A DNA stretch of 64,000 nucleotides. It comes from Bacteroidia bacterium (GTDB lineage: Bacteria > Bacteroidota > Bacteroidia > Chitinophagales > Chitinophagaceae). Location: contig JAUIBA010000012.1 in NCBI GenBank assembly GCA_030427635.1, positions 1 through 64,000 of the forward strand, given 5' to 3'. The translations under genes were made by a program, and so were the position numbers. How positions within the stretch are numbered: position 1 is the stretch's first letter; each line of letters starts with the position of its first letter. Shown piece by piece: positions 8,345 through 18,235 of this stretch. The notes under the pieces are model-generated. The model was given only the letters and a program-made list of their open reading frames with translations. It was not told where the DNA came from and made no database searches.

Positions 8345-9820
8345 ATGAAGAAGTTACAACTTATTGTGGCCCTGCTGGTAATGGGCATTTTCTTTGTCAT
8401 TGGCTGTAAAAAGAAAGAGGATGACAACAATGGAGGTAATAATGGTGGCTCCGGAGCATCGGTTCTGGTAATTACTACCGGTGCCCGCTCTATCAATCCT
8501 GATGAAAAAGTCACATATGAAGCAGTGGTTGTAGATGCCAGCGGCAATGCTACACCTGCTACAGGTGTTACATGGTCGGTAAGTAATTCTCTTGGGGCAT
8601 TTGCCGGTAATGTTTTCTCTCCATCGGTTTCCGGCAGTGGTGTTATTACGGCATCCGCTACGGTAAATGGTAAGTCGCTTTCTGCAAAAGTACCGGTAGG
8701 TATATATCTGCCAGCAGTATTCTCAGTGGTACCATCAGCAATCATCTGGACAACAGATGCCGGCACCATCCCGCTTACAGCAGTATATCTGGGTACGGGC
8801 TCTGTGTCAGGCTATAGTTATTCTTCAAGTGATGCATCTGTAGTATCAGTAGATGGTAGTGGAAATGTGAGCTTTCATAAAGAGGGAGAATGTGTGATAA
8901 CTGTTACTGCAAATGGCATATCAGATAATAACAAAGTATATGTGCCCGTACTGGTGGTGGGTATCCCATCTGAGCCGCTGCCGGTGGTACGTGTAGCGGT
9001 AAACCCTGTAGGTGCAGAAATATTCCGGAATGAAACAGCGGCATTTACTGCAAAAGCCTACAACAGTGCAAATGCTGAAGTGGGTGCAACATTCACCTGG
9101 TCATCACAAGACCCTGCTATAGCTACAGTAGATGGTAATGGTACCGTTACCGCAGTAGGGCTGGGTAATACCATCATCACAGCTACTGCCAGTGGCATCG
9201 TTGGTCAGGCAGAGGTAAATGTGTTACCTGATACCACCATTATCGTTACCCCAACTATGGCAAGCATATCAGCCGGGGCTACCAAACAGTTTACGGCTCA
9301 GGCTTATGCAGTGAATCATTCAACAAAGGCTTTGACAGCAATCTCTATGCCTGCAGGTCTTACATGGGAGGTGCCGGTTACCGGTATTTCTGTATTTGAT
9401 ATAGCTACTGTTAATAGTACAGGTCTTGTAACAATGAGTTCTTCGGCCATGCAGGGCATGTCTACAGTGGTAGTAGCGCACGTGAGCTCACCTACCATAG
9501 AGCCGGGTGCTGCACTCATCATGGTAAGCGATTGTGATTGTGGTTCCGGTACCGCAGGTGTAGACCATATCAATGTTACCGGTGGTACTACGCTCAACAT
9601 TAGCCTGATGAGTGGTCCTGTTACTGTTACAGCGGTAGCAGTAGATGCATCTGATACACCGGTGGCGGGTGCTGCATTGAGCATGTGTAGCGATAATATG
9701 GCTGTATGTAGTGTAGATGCTACTTCAATGGAGATTATCCCTACTGGTCCGGGTACTGCTGTTATTACTATATGTAATGGCTCTGTATCAACCCAGATTA
9801 CGGTTAACGTTACACTCTGA
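8345..9820 (+). CDS. Surface lipoprotein with bacterial Ig-like (BIg2) domains
   Basis: A 491-residue lipoprotein. The ATG at 8345 gives a signal with lipobox ending FFVIGC, Cys21 being the lipidated residue; the following KKKEDDNN and Gly/Asn linker resemble the charged export signal that places Bacteroidota lipoproteins on the cell surface. The rest is beta-rich and made of about four Ig-like modules: VTWSVSNS near 70, YSSSDASVVSVDGSGNV near 160, FTWSSQDPAIATVDGNGTV near 240, and LTWEVPVTG near 340. The final segment has a cysteine-containing DCDCGSG patch. Such proteins usually serve in adhesion or as structural stalks. No catalytic domain is visible. Monocistronic, with a strong terminator downstream. 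Confidence 0.75.
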   Translation: MKKLQLIVALLVMGIFFVIGCKKKEDDNNGGNNGGSGASVLVITTGARSINPDEKVTYEAVVVDASGNATPATGVTWSVSNSLGAFAGNVFSPSVSGSGVITASATVNGKSLSAKVPVGIYLPAVFSVVPSAIIWTTDAGTIPLTAVYLGTGSVSGYSYSSSDASVVSVDGSGNVSFHKEGECVITVTANGISDNNKVYVPVLVVGIPSEPLPVVRVAVNPVGAEIFRNETAAFTAKAYNSANAEVGATFTWSSQDPAIATVDGNGTVTAVGLGNTIITATASGIVGQAEVNVLPDTTIIVTPTMASISAGATKQFTAQAYAVNHSTKALTAISMPAGLTWEVPVTGISVFDIATVNSTGLVTMSSSAMQGMSTVVVAHVSSPTIEPGAALIMVSDCDCGSGTAGVDHINVTGGTTLNISLMSGPVTVTAVAVDASDTPVAGAALSMCSDNMAVCSVDATSMEIIPTGPGTAVITICNGSVSTQITVNVTL

Positions 9821-9836
9821 TTCATTTAATTGATTG

Positions 9837-9869
9837 ACCGCCGGCATTACCCAGGGTAATGCCGGCGGT
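9837..9869 (+). terminator. Rho-independent terminator after Ig-like lipoprotein
   Basis: A GC-rich 16-nt arm (9837-9852) pairs with 9854-9869; the base-paired part is very long with a minimal loop, followed by TATCTTTTTG. Confidence 0.85.
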
Positions 9870-9919
9870 TATCTTTTTGTTGTAACCGGGATAGGTATAT
9901 ACATTGAATCAGCTTTTAT

Positions 9920-9927
9920 TACTTTTG
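9920..9927 (+). promoter_or_regulatory. -7 box (TACTTTTG) before glycosyltransferase gene
   Basis: Exact TAnnTTTG, 7 nt before the ATG at 9935 and sharing the TACTTTTGGCG sequence seen before the gene at 246. No well-spaced -33 TTTG. Confidence 0.4.
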
Positions 9928-9934
9928 GCGGAGT

Positions 9935-11113
9935 ATGACACCTACCAGAGGCCGCATGGTTCTGTTACTAACATTGGTTCATCCCGACTTTTTGCCTCCG
10001 GTTTATGCTGTGGCTCAGGTATTGAGGGGGGAAGGGTACCATGTTCATATACTGACATTCGATTCATATACGACATCTGATACAGCGCCGGAAAGCGGAA
10101 TTGTAATAGAATCTGTAGGAAAACATCATGGAATAGGGTTGCTTCAGAGGCTTGCCTTGCGCAAGGCATATCGCCAGCGGGCAGGTATGTTGATGAAAGA
10201 AGAGCCGGTTGCTATTGTGGCTTTCTGTGCATTTACCTATTTATGTGGGTTGAAAATAAAAGGCAGCACACCACTGGCATACCATGCGCTGGAGGTTGCA
10301 GACTTTTTATGGGCATCTTTGAAACGCTCTCCTCTGTCTCAGATAAATAATCTGCTTGCATTACGGCGTGTTCATCTTGCTGGGGTGCTGGCCACGCCTA
10401 CTGTGCAGCGGTCTGCCTGGCTGGCTGGCAGGTGTAAGCTACAGCGAATGCCTCATACCATACTTAATACAGCATATGTAAGGCCTGTGCAAGATGAGCA
10501 GAATATGGATAATGTATATAAAGAGCTGGTACCAGAGGCATTCTGGGATAAAAAAGTTGTTTTATATACAGGTGCTGTAAATGACAGATTATGCATCCGG
10601 GAGATGGTTCAGGCATTTTGTAATGTAAACGACCCCTCAGCTGCATTAATAATTACAGGCATTAAGGACAATGAATATTGCCGGTCAGTAAGTGAGATAG
10701 TGAGCAATGCGGCATGCAGGTCACGTATTCTTCTGCTGCCATATGTTACCCGGCAGCAGATGCTGGCATTACAGGCTAGTGCACATATAGGTGTATGCCT
10801 GATGAAAACTTACGATACAGATATTGAGTCTGTAATGATTGCTCCCAATAAAGTAGGGGAATATCTTGCGAAAGGGCTATATCTGCTGGTGTGCCAGAGC
10901 GAATATATGATGCCCCTGGTTATGAAGGGAATCGCATCGCAGGCATCTACCCCCGATGTACAGGATATAGAGACGGCTCTGAAAACTGCGCTGTCAACAG
11001 TGAAAAGCGATGTATATAAGGAGCAGATACGCACCTTCGTACGTGACTTTTACTGTATGCAGGTGCAGGCAGCCCCTCTTGTTTCCTTCATTAAAGGAAA
11101 TAGCAGGTCATAA
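9935..11113 (+). CDS. Glycosyltransferase, GT4-like (GT-B fold)
   Basis: A 392-residue cytoplasmic protein with the two-domain GT-B outline: an N-terminal domain starting with a hydrophobic strand and HPDFLPPVYAVAQVLRGEGYHV, and a C-terminal nucleotide-sugar domain with VVLYTGAVNDR and APNKVGEYLAKGL in place of the usual E-x7-E region. It probably transfers a sugar onto an envelope glycan, but neither donor nor acceptor can be named. Its end overlaps the end of murI on the other strand by 6 nt. Confidence 0.65.
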   Translation: MTPTRGRMVLLLTLVHPDFLPPVYAVAQVLRGEGYHVHILTFDSYTTSDTAPESGIVIESVGKHHGIGLLQRLALRKAYRQRAGMLMKEEPVAIVAFCAFTYLCGLKIKGSTPLAYHALEVADFLWASLKRSPLSQINNLLALRRVHLAGVLATPTVQRSAWLAGRCKLQRMPHTILNTAYVRPVQDEQNMDNVYKELVPEAFWDKKVVLYTGAVNDRLCIREMVQAFCNVNDPSAALIITGIKDNEYCRSVSEIVSNAACRSRILLLPYVTRQQMLALQASAHIGVCLMKTYDTDIESVMIAPNKVGEYLAKGLYLLVCQSEYMMPLVMKGIASQASTPDVQDIETALKTALSTVKSDVYKEQIRTFVRDFYCMQVQAAPLVSFIKGNSRS

Positions 11114-11926
11114 TGTAGTATGCTCTGACCGTACGGCCTCTCCTCTGAACATGGTAGCATACATGTCAAACTCTGCCGCATCGTCGGTAGTAAAGTATCG
11201 GGTTGTGCCATTACGGGTAAGCCTTCCATCAATTTCCGGATGACGGGTCAGGTATTCTGCGAGGCTGTTGGCTACAATATCGCCCTGCGCCACTATCTGT
11301 ATATGCTCCGGCAGGTACTTTCTTATTTTATCGGTAAGGAGTGGGTAGTGGGTACAGGCCAGTAACAGTGTATCTATGTCAGGTGCACCTCCCATGAGCT
11401 CATCGAGGTATTTTTTTACAAAATAATCGGCACCGTCCGATGTATGCTCCCCATTTTCTACCAAAGGCACCCACATAGGGCACATCTGCTGGTGTACTGC
11501 AATGTCAGGGTAAAAATGGCCGATTTCTATGCAGTATGAATTGGAAAGGATAGTACCTCTGGTGCCCAGGATACCTACATGGCGTGTTTTAGTATAGTTA
11601 CCTATTACCTCGGCAGTAGGCCGTATCACACCCAGTACTCTGTTCTTCGGGGCTATTTGGGGCAGGTCTTTCTGCTGAATGGTACGCAGCGCTTTGGCAG
11701 ATGCTGTATTACATGCCAGTATCACCAGAGGGCAGCCCATTCTGAAAAACCACTCCACGCACTCCAGCGTATACTCATGTACTGTATCAAATGAGCGGTT
11801 TCCGTAAGGCGCTCTGCTATTGTCGCCCAGATACAGATAATCATACTGAGGCAGCTGCTCTGCAATAGACCTGAAAACGGTAAGGCCTCCGTAACCTGAA
11901 TCGAATATTCCTATGGGGCGTGTCAA
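11108..11926 (-). CDS. murI: Glutamate racemase MurI
   Basis: Converts L-glutamate to D-glutamate for peptidoglycan, without cofactor. The 272 residues carry both catalytic cysteines: C72 in LACNTASA and C191 in LLACTHYPLL, plus the N-terminal IFDSGYGGLTV signature. The start codon appears to be TTG at 11926: it gives the conserved MTRPIGIFDSG N-terminus and no ATG or GTG upstream fits. A perfect -7 box ends 4 nt before this TTG, so the messenger could be leaderless. It converges on the glycosyltransferase gene with a 6-nt overlap. Confidence 0.95.
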   Translation of the reverse strand: MTRPIGIFDSGYGGLTVFRSIAEQLPQYDYLYLGDNSRAPYGNRSFDTVHEYTLECVEWFFRMGCPLVILACNTASAKALRTIQQKDLPQIAPKNRVLGVIRPTAEVIGNYTKTRHVGILGTRGTILSNSYCIEIGHFYPDIAVHQQMCPMWVPLVENGEHTSDGADYFVKKYLDELMGGAPDIDTLLLACTHYPLLTDKIRKYLPEHIQIVAQGDIVANSLAEYLTRHPEIDGRLTRNGTTRYFTTDDAAEFDMYATMFRGEAVRSEHTTL

Positions 11927-11930
11927 TACA

Positions 11931-11938
11931 CAAAAATA
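11931..11938 (-). promoter_or_regulatory. -7 box (TATTTTTG) abutting murI TTG start
   Basis: On the minus strand, an exact TAnnTTTG followed by 4 nt and the TTG start codon. No TTTG at the -33 distance. Confidence 0.4.
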
Positions 11939-12023
11939 GTAAATAGAGTCAGGAGTTATTTATGTGTCAGTACCGGGGGGCTGATGATGAATCCTCTTTT
12001 TATCCACATGTTTCCTGCCTTCT

Positions 12024-12054
12024 TTTGACTTTCCGTTTATCCACCGTAATTTTG
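12024..12054 (+). promoter_or_regulatory. Promoter of pyrG
   Basis: TTTG at 12024-12027, 19-nt spacer, TAATTTTG at 12047-12054: both boxes perfect. Predicts a leader of about 73 nt before the pyrG ATG, long enough for leader regulation, though no hairpin is obvious in it. Confidence 0.7.
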
Positions 12055-12098
12055 CACAACCGCAACAGCTACTTCCCCTTTTTTATCGTAATATATAG

Positions 12099-13789
<1,691 letters not shown>

Positions 13790-13790
<1 letters not shown>

Positions 13791-14674
13791 TGAATAACGA
13801 TAATTATCCGGTAATGAAGTTACGTCTGGTATTTGTGGCGCTTATAGGCATGATGGTAGCTTCCTGCGCTAAGACGCGTATTATAGAGCATAAAGACTGG
13901 GGCGCTAAGTATGAGCAGTATGGTATTAAAGATGCCTGTTTCATACTACGCGATAACAATCATGAGGCAGTCCATTACTATAATCTTAACAGATGTTCTG
14001 AGCGTTTTTTGCCTGCATCTACTTTCAAGATATTTAACTCACTGGTAGCGCTGGAAACAGGTGTGGCACCCGATGAAAGATTATTTATCAGGTGGGATAG
14101 TACAAAAGCTGCCCGTACCGAATGCCAAAAGGATATGGATATGAGTGAGGCTATGAAGCTGAGCTGTGTTTGGTATTATCAGGAGGTGGCACGGCGCATA
14201 GGTGCGGGGCGCATGCAGCTGTATCTGGATACGATGAATTATGGCAACCGCAACATGGGGGGGGGTATAGATATGTTCTGGCTTAACGATTCGCTGAAAA
14301 TATCTGCCGATGAAGAAGCTGGTTTTGTAAAGAGACTTTATTTTGCTGAGTTACCGGTATCTGAGCGTAGTCAGAGAATAGTAAAGAATATCATGCTTCG
14401 TGAGGAGGCCCCCGGGTATAAGCTTTATTATAAAACAGGAACCGGTGAGTATAATGGTAAGTACATATACTGGGTTACAGGCTTTGTGGAGCGTATAGAG
14501 CATGTGAAAGAACCAAAAGGCTCAATGAACAAAACAGATATTAGAACTTACCCCTACTTCTTTTCTCAGAACTTCGAAATGCCTGTTGGTAACACTTCTG
14601 CAAACTGGTATGATGTGCGTATCAATATCACTAAAGAGATATTGAAAGATTACGGTGCGCTCCCCCGTCAGTAG
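13790..14674 (+). CDS. Class D (OXA-type) beta-lactamase-like lipoprotein
   Basis: A 294-residue exported serine hydrolase of the class D beta-lactamase/BlaR sensor fold. All family motifs are in order: S77-T-F-K80 (nucleophile and carboxylatable Lys), S125-C-V127, Y151-G-N153, and K215-T-G217 followed by WVTGFVE. The export signal ends in MMVASC (Cys26), so it is likely a lipoprotein. A second ATG at 13814 would give a shorter signal; the 13790 start overlaps the pyrG stop. Beta-lactam hydrolysis is the family function and is inferred here, not shown. No mobile element adjoins it, so it looks like a resident chromosomal gene. Confidence 0.85.
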
Positions 14675-14696
14675 GAAGATGTTATATCTATTCATT

Positions 14697-14730
14697 CGGG
14701 TTTGTATCTTTAAGGTGCAAACCCGTTTTT
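14697..14730 (+). terminator. Hairpin plus T5, directly abutting the next ATG
   Basis: Stem CGGGTTTG (14697-14704) with CAAACCCG (14718-14725), then TTTTT, and then the ATG of the next gene at 14731 without any gap. It can terminate the pyrG-bla transcript; the next gene must be made from readthrough or a promoter inside the hairpin (TATCTTTA at 14705 is 7/8 to the -7 consensus). Confidence 0.6.
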
Positions 14731-15243
14731 ATGAGATACCTGTTATTCATTCTTGTACTTTCTTCGTTCACCGCATATGCGCAGAAAGACCCATGCCGTA
14801 AAGTAAAGCGTACTGTGGAGCGCTCAAAGGGTATGACTACCTACAAAAGCCCTGAGTTTAAATATGCTACAGTTATAAAGCAGATAAAAACGGATACATT
14901 TTTTGCCATATTGTTTCATTTTATAGATAATTATGAGCATTATGACAGGTATGGCGCTACTGTGGAGTTTACAGATGGGAGTAAAATTACAGATGATAAC
15001 ATGGCAATAAAATGTACACAGGATATTGCAGTGTTTGTTAGCGGCGCCAGTTCTGTATCATCTTCATCCAATGGTGGGCGTTATGTACTACAAGGCTTTT
15101 TCCGCATTACCAATGAGAATATTGAGATGTTATGTAAAAAAAGGATTGCCAGCATAACGTTTCATACAGCCCGGCAGGCAATTTCTCAGAAAGATGGCCT
15201 TGAAATAATGAAGTATGTACGTTGTATAAAAGACCGTGGCTGA
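14731..15243 (+). CDS. Hypothetical secreted protein, 170 residues
   Basis: The N-terminus is a clear signal peptide (MRYLLFILVLSSFTAYAQ, cleavage after AYAQ). The mature part is about 150 residues, beta-rich, with three cysteines around C22, C99 and C139 and a final Cys near the C-terminus. A serine-rich loop (SGASSVSSSSNGG) sits before YVLQGFFRIT. No family recognised. It lies directly after a hairpin-T5 element and converges with the GH3-family gene. Confidence 0.65.
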   Translation: MRYLLFILVLSSFTAYAQKDPCRKVKRTVERSKGMTTYKSPEFKYATVIKQIKTDTFFAILFHFIDNYEHYDRYGATVEFTDGSKITDDNMAIKCTQDIAVFVSGASSVSSSSNGGRYVLQGFFRITNENIEMLCKKRIASITFHTARQAISQKDGLEIMKYVRCIKDRG

Positions 15244-15275
15244 TTACTTCTGTTACAGCAGGCTGTATCCGTATC

Positions 15276-16775
15276 TCAGTTCTCTACCCAGGGGGTTAGT
15301 GCATCGGCTATTTTACGGTCGTTGCTCAGGCGGGGCACTTTATTTTGTCCCCCCAGCTTACCTATAGACCGCATGTAGTCAATGAAAGTATTTTTTTTCA
15401 TTGGTCGCATTACCAGAGGTCGGAGTATGTTGCCCTTCATCAGGTCGTCATAGTAGATGTTCTTTTCCCGCATGTAGTTATTGGTAGTGGTAGCAAAAGC
15501 ATCCATATTGTGTGGGGGGACATCAAATTCTACAAACCATTCATGGAAGGGTAGGCCTTCATTTACTTTTATGGCCGGGGCAATTGTAAACTCGGTGATG
15601 TGTGCACCATGCTCTTTTGCAGCATTCATTATGGCATATTCTACTTCTTCACCTATTACATGCTCGCCAAAGGCAGATATAAAATGTTTTACTCTGCCAG
15701 TTACTACCAGCCTGTAAGGGTCAGTGCTTACAAAGCGTACCATATCACCAATGCTGTATCCCCATAGGCCGGCATCAGTACTTATTACAAGCGCATAGTT
15801 CTCACCTGTTTTTACATCGGCCAGCGATAGTCTGGTAGGGTTTTCGCTGTGTACTTCATTGGCAGGAATGAACTCGTAAAAAATGCCGGCATCTGTATTC
15901 AGCAGCAATCCTTCACCATCCCGTTTGTCCTGAAAGGCAAAGAAGCCTTCCGATGCCGGAAATGTCTCTATATAATCTACATCACCGCCTATACTATCTA
16001 TTAGTCTGGCCTTATAGGGCTCAAAGTTTACACCTCCGTGTACTATTACCTGCAGCTGAGGAAATAGCTCCTTTATTTTCTTACCCTCATTGCGCTCGCT
16101 CAGCCACTCAAAGTACATCTGCATCCATGGCGGTATGCCGCTTATCAGCGTCATGTTTTCATGCTGCGTTTCCTGTACTATTTTGTCCAGTTTTGTTTCC
16201 CAGTCATCTATGCAGTTGGTCTCGTACGATGGTAGCTGATTGCCCCGCAGGTACCTGGGTACATAATGGTTAACAATGCCACTCAGGCGGCCGGTAGGTA
16301 TGCCTCCTACACGTTCCAGTACCGGCGAGCCGGAAAGAAATATCATTTTACCATCTGCAAATGAGGTATTGCCACTTTCTGCCATGTAGCAAAGCAGCGC
16401 ATCACGTGCACCAGATATATGGTTAGGTATGGACTCTTTGGTAATAGGAATATATTTTACACCACTTGTAGTGCCAGATGTCTTAGCAAAGTAGATGGGT
16501 TTTCCCTTCCACAATATATTGGCTTCCCCTTGTTTTATCCTGTTTATATATGGCGATAACCCTTCGTAATCTCTTACCGGTACGGCAGCTTTGAAATCTT
16601 CATAGGTCTTTACCAGATGCAGGTTGTGGTCTTTGCCAAATATAGTCCTGGCGCCATTCTTTATCAGGTACTGCATCACAGCCTGCTGGTCCGGTACCGC
16701 AGTTGTCATACCCTTACGTACTTTTGAATGAACTATAGACGCATAAGGCCGTGCAAGGAAAGATTTTAATTTCAT
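15276..16775 (-). CDS. GH3-family acyl-adenylating enzyme
   Basis: A 499-residue member of the GH3/auxin-responsive fold, part of the ANL adenylating superfamily. The ATP phosphate loop reads FAKTSGTTSGVKYIPIT (near residue 100), and the later motifs YIETFPASEGFFAFQD and GYSIGDMVRF with VVTGRVKHFISAFGEHV are all present. Plant members conjugate amino acids to hormone acids; the bacterial substrate is unknown, so only acid activation as acyl-AMP is predicted. The ATG at 16775 is preferred over an upstream TTG that overlaps a -7 box. Confidence 0.85.
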   Translation of the reverse strand: MKLKSFLARPYASIVHSKVRKGMTTAVPDQQAVMQYLIKNGARTIFGKDHNLHLVKTYEDFKAAVPVRDYEGLSPYINRIKQGEANILWKGKPIYFAKTSGTTSGVKYIPITKESIPNHISGARDALLCYMAESGNTSFADGKMIFLSGSPVLERVGGIPTGRLSGIVNHYVPRYLRGNQLPSYETNCIDDWETKLDKIVQETQHENMTLISGIPPWMQMYFEWLSERNEGKKIKELFPQLQVIVHGGVNFEPYKARLIDSIGGDVDYIETFPASEGFFAFQDKRDGEGLLLNTDAGIFYEFIPANEVHSENPTRLSLADVKTGENYALVISTDAGLWGYSIGDMVRFVSTDPYRLVVTGRVKHFISAFGEHVIGEEVEYAIMNAAKEHGAHITEFTIAPAIKVNEGLPFHEWFVEFDVPPHNMDAFATTTNNYMREKNIYYDDLMKGNILRPLVMRPMKKNTFIDYMRSIGKLGGQNKVPRLSNDRKIADALTPWVEN

Positions 16776-16793
16776 CGTTGCCACTTGGGGGGG

Positions 16794-16801
16794 CAAAGTT
16801 A
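16794..16801 (-). promoter_or_regulatory. -7 box (TAACTTTG) of GH3-family gene
   Basis: Exact TAnnTTTG on the minus strand, 18 nt upstream of the ATG at 16775. No -33 TTTG at normal spacing. Confidence 0.4.
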
Positions 16802-16881
16802 ATGATTAATTCAGGGTTCTGCAGGTACTGTTATTTCAGGTGATATTGGCTATATGAAATGTACGAAAAGAATAATGATTT

Positions 16882-16916
16882 TTTGTTGTTCAAAATAAAA
16901 AACTGTATTACCTTTG
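16882..16916 (+). promoter_or_regulatory. Promoter of rplU-rpmA
   Basis: TTTG (16882-16885), 23-nt AT-rich spacer, TACCTTTG (16909-16916). The rplU ATG follows 21 nt later. Confidence 0.75.
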
Positions 16917-16937
16917 CGAAAATATTTTAGGATTATC

Positions 16938-17234
16938 ATGTTTGCAATAGTAACTATAGCAGGGCAGCAGTTCAAAGTAAAGCAGAACGACGAGTTGTTT
17001 GTACACCGTCTTAGCGGTAATGCCGGAGATTCTGTAGAGTTTTCAGAAGTGCTGATGACTGGTGGCGAAGGTAACGTCACACTGGGCGGTTCAGTAAAAG
17101 TACAGGCCGAAATTTTAGATCATCTGAAGGGTGATAAAGTTATTGTATTTAAGAAAAAGCGCAGGAAGGGCTATCAGAAAATGAATGGTCATCGCCAGTC
17201 GCTTACTAAAATCAGGATTAACGCTATCGCGTAA
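16938..17234 (+). CDS. rplU: Ribosomal protein bL21
   Basis: A 98-residue large-subunit protein. The ATG at 16938 yields the conserved start MFAIVTIAGQQFKV; the frame is open upstream but those codons lie over the promoter. The family pattern VLMTGGEGNVTLG and the C-terminal RRKGYQKMNGHRQSLT are typical. It leads a two-gene ribosomal operon with rpmA. Confidence 0.97.
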   Translation: MFAIVTIAGQQFKVKQNDELFVHRLSGNAGDSVEFSEVLMTGGEGNVTLGGSVKVQAEILDHLKGDKVIVFKKKRRKGYQKMNGHRQSLTKIRINAIA

Positions 17235-17282
17235 CATCACTACATTCTTATAAACAACAGTAATTAGTAATTATATACAGAA

Positions 17283-17537
17283 ATGGCACATAAAAAAGGG
17301 GAAGGCAGTGTACGGAACGGCCGCGACTCGCATAGTAAAAGACTCGGTGTAAAGATATTCGGTGGGCAGCCGGCTATTTCGGGTAACATTATCCTCCGCC
17401 AGCGTGGTACGGTATATCATCCCGGTACTAACGTAGGAATAGGTAAGGATTATACAATTTACGCACTCACTGATGGTATCGTTGAGTATCGTAAGACAAG
17501 GACCAAAACATTGGTATCTGTAGCATCAGCAAATTAA
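17283..17537 (+). CDS. rpmA: Ribosomal protein bL27
   Basis: An 84-residue large-subunit protein near the peptidyl transferase centre. It begins [16 protein letters not shown], with no N-terminal extension of the kind cleaved in Firmicutes, and contains [11 protein letters not shown]. It lies 48 nt after rplU and ends just before a terminator. Confidence 0.97.
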   Translation: MAHKKGEGSVRNGRDSHSKRLGVKIFGGQPAISGNIILRQRGTVYHPGTNVGIGKDYTIYALTDGIVEYRKTRTKTLVSVASAN

Positions 17538-17540
17538 GGA

Positions 17541-17574
17541 AATCGCCGAGGACTAACCCCCTACGGCGATTTTG
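17541..17574 (+). terminator. Terminator of rplU-rpmA
   Basis: AATCGCCG (17541-17548) pairs with CGGCGATT (17564-17571), followed by TTG; starts 3 nt after the rpmA stop. Confidence 0.8.
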
Positions 17575-17614
17575 CCATATAAGACTTTTTGTTTAACCCT
17601 TAAATTCACAAGTT

Positions 17615-18055
17615 ATGGCAACAGCAAAAAAAGCTGCCCCTGCAAAGAAGGCAGCCCCAGCAAAAAAAGCAGCGCCGGCAAAAAAAGCGGCCCCTGCAAA
17701 GAAAGCAGCTCCTGCAAAGAAGGCAGCACCTGCTAAAAAAGCAGCTCCTGTAAAGAAGGCAGCACCTGCTAAAAAAGCAGCTCCTGCTAAAAAAGCAGCT
17801 CCTGCAAAGAAGGCAGCACCTGCTAAAAAAGCAGCTCCTGCAAAGAAGGCAGCACCTGCTAAAAAAGCAGCTCCTGCAAAGAAGGCAGCACCTGCTAAAA
17901 AAGCAGCTCCTGCAAAGAAAGCAGCTCCTGCTAAAAAGGCAGCACCTGTCGCAGCTCCAAAGGCCGCCGCAGCTCCTAAAAAGACTGCAGCTCCTAAAAA
18001 AGCAGCGTCAAAAAAGAATGCAGGTCCTAAAAAGGCCGCCGCTAAAAAGAAGTAA
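17615..18055 (+). CDS. Histone H1-like Lys/Ala/Pro repeat protein
   Basis: A 146-residue, extremely basic low-complexity protein. After MATA it consists of about 18 tandem six-residue units KKAAPA (two end in Val) and then a degenerate tail with KKTAAPKKAAS and a poly-Lys end. No folded domain is present. The composition matches the C-terminal tails of eukaryotic linker histones and bacterial proteins such as chlamydial HctB; DNA binding and nucleoid compaction are the likely roles. At the DNA level the units are 18-bp tandem repeats with mixed codons. It is followed by a strong terminator and appears monocistronic. Confidence 0.8.
   Translation: MATAKKAAPAKKAAPAKKAAPAKKAAPAKKAAPAKKAAPAKKAAPVKKAAPAKKAAPAKKAAPAKKAAPAKKAAPAKKAAPAKKAAPAKKAAPAKKAAPAKKAAPAKKAAPVAAPKAAAAPKKTAAPKKAASKKNAGPKKAAAKKK
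17629..17946 (+). repeat. Tandem 18-bp repeat array inside the histone-like gene
   Basis: Near-identical 18-bp units encoding KKAAPA, differing mostly at third codon positions (AAA/AAG, GCA/GCT). Pairs of units also repeat as 36-bp blocks, a sign of recent slippage or unequal crossing-over. Confidence 0.85.
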
Positions 18056-18073
18056 AATTAGTTTTAGCGTTTT

Positions 18074-18107
18074 AAAAAAGAGGTTGTCTCAGAAGACAGC
18101 CTCTTTT
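18074..18107 (+). terminator. Terminator of histone-like gene
   Basis: A 15-bp stem with one G-U pair (AAAAAGAGG arm against CCTCTTTTT) and a short loop; the T-run is part of the stem, so it can act on both strands. Confidence 0.85.
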
Positions 18108-18235
18108 TGTGTTTATACTGCCTCGTCCTAGAAAAGGTTGACACAAAACCATTGTTACCATTATGAGCTAAGAAGTAAATCGGCTCCTCCCGGTTCTTGT
18201 TGGAGTTGTTTTATTTGGGGGCTGGGAAAATAGTA

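Noticed and set aside
17629-17946. CRISPR-like array
   Set aside because: The repeats are contiguous, in frame and without spacers; they encode KKAAPA units.
18115-18235. Possible insertion-sequence end (AAAAGGTTGACAC) after the histone-like gene
   Set aside because: Only one short motif; no matching inverted end, target duplication or transposase is nearby.
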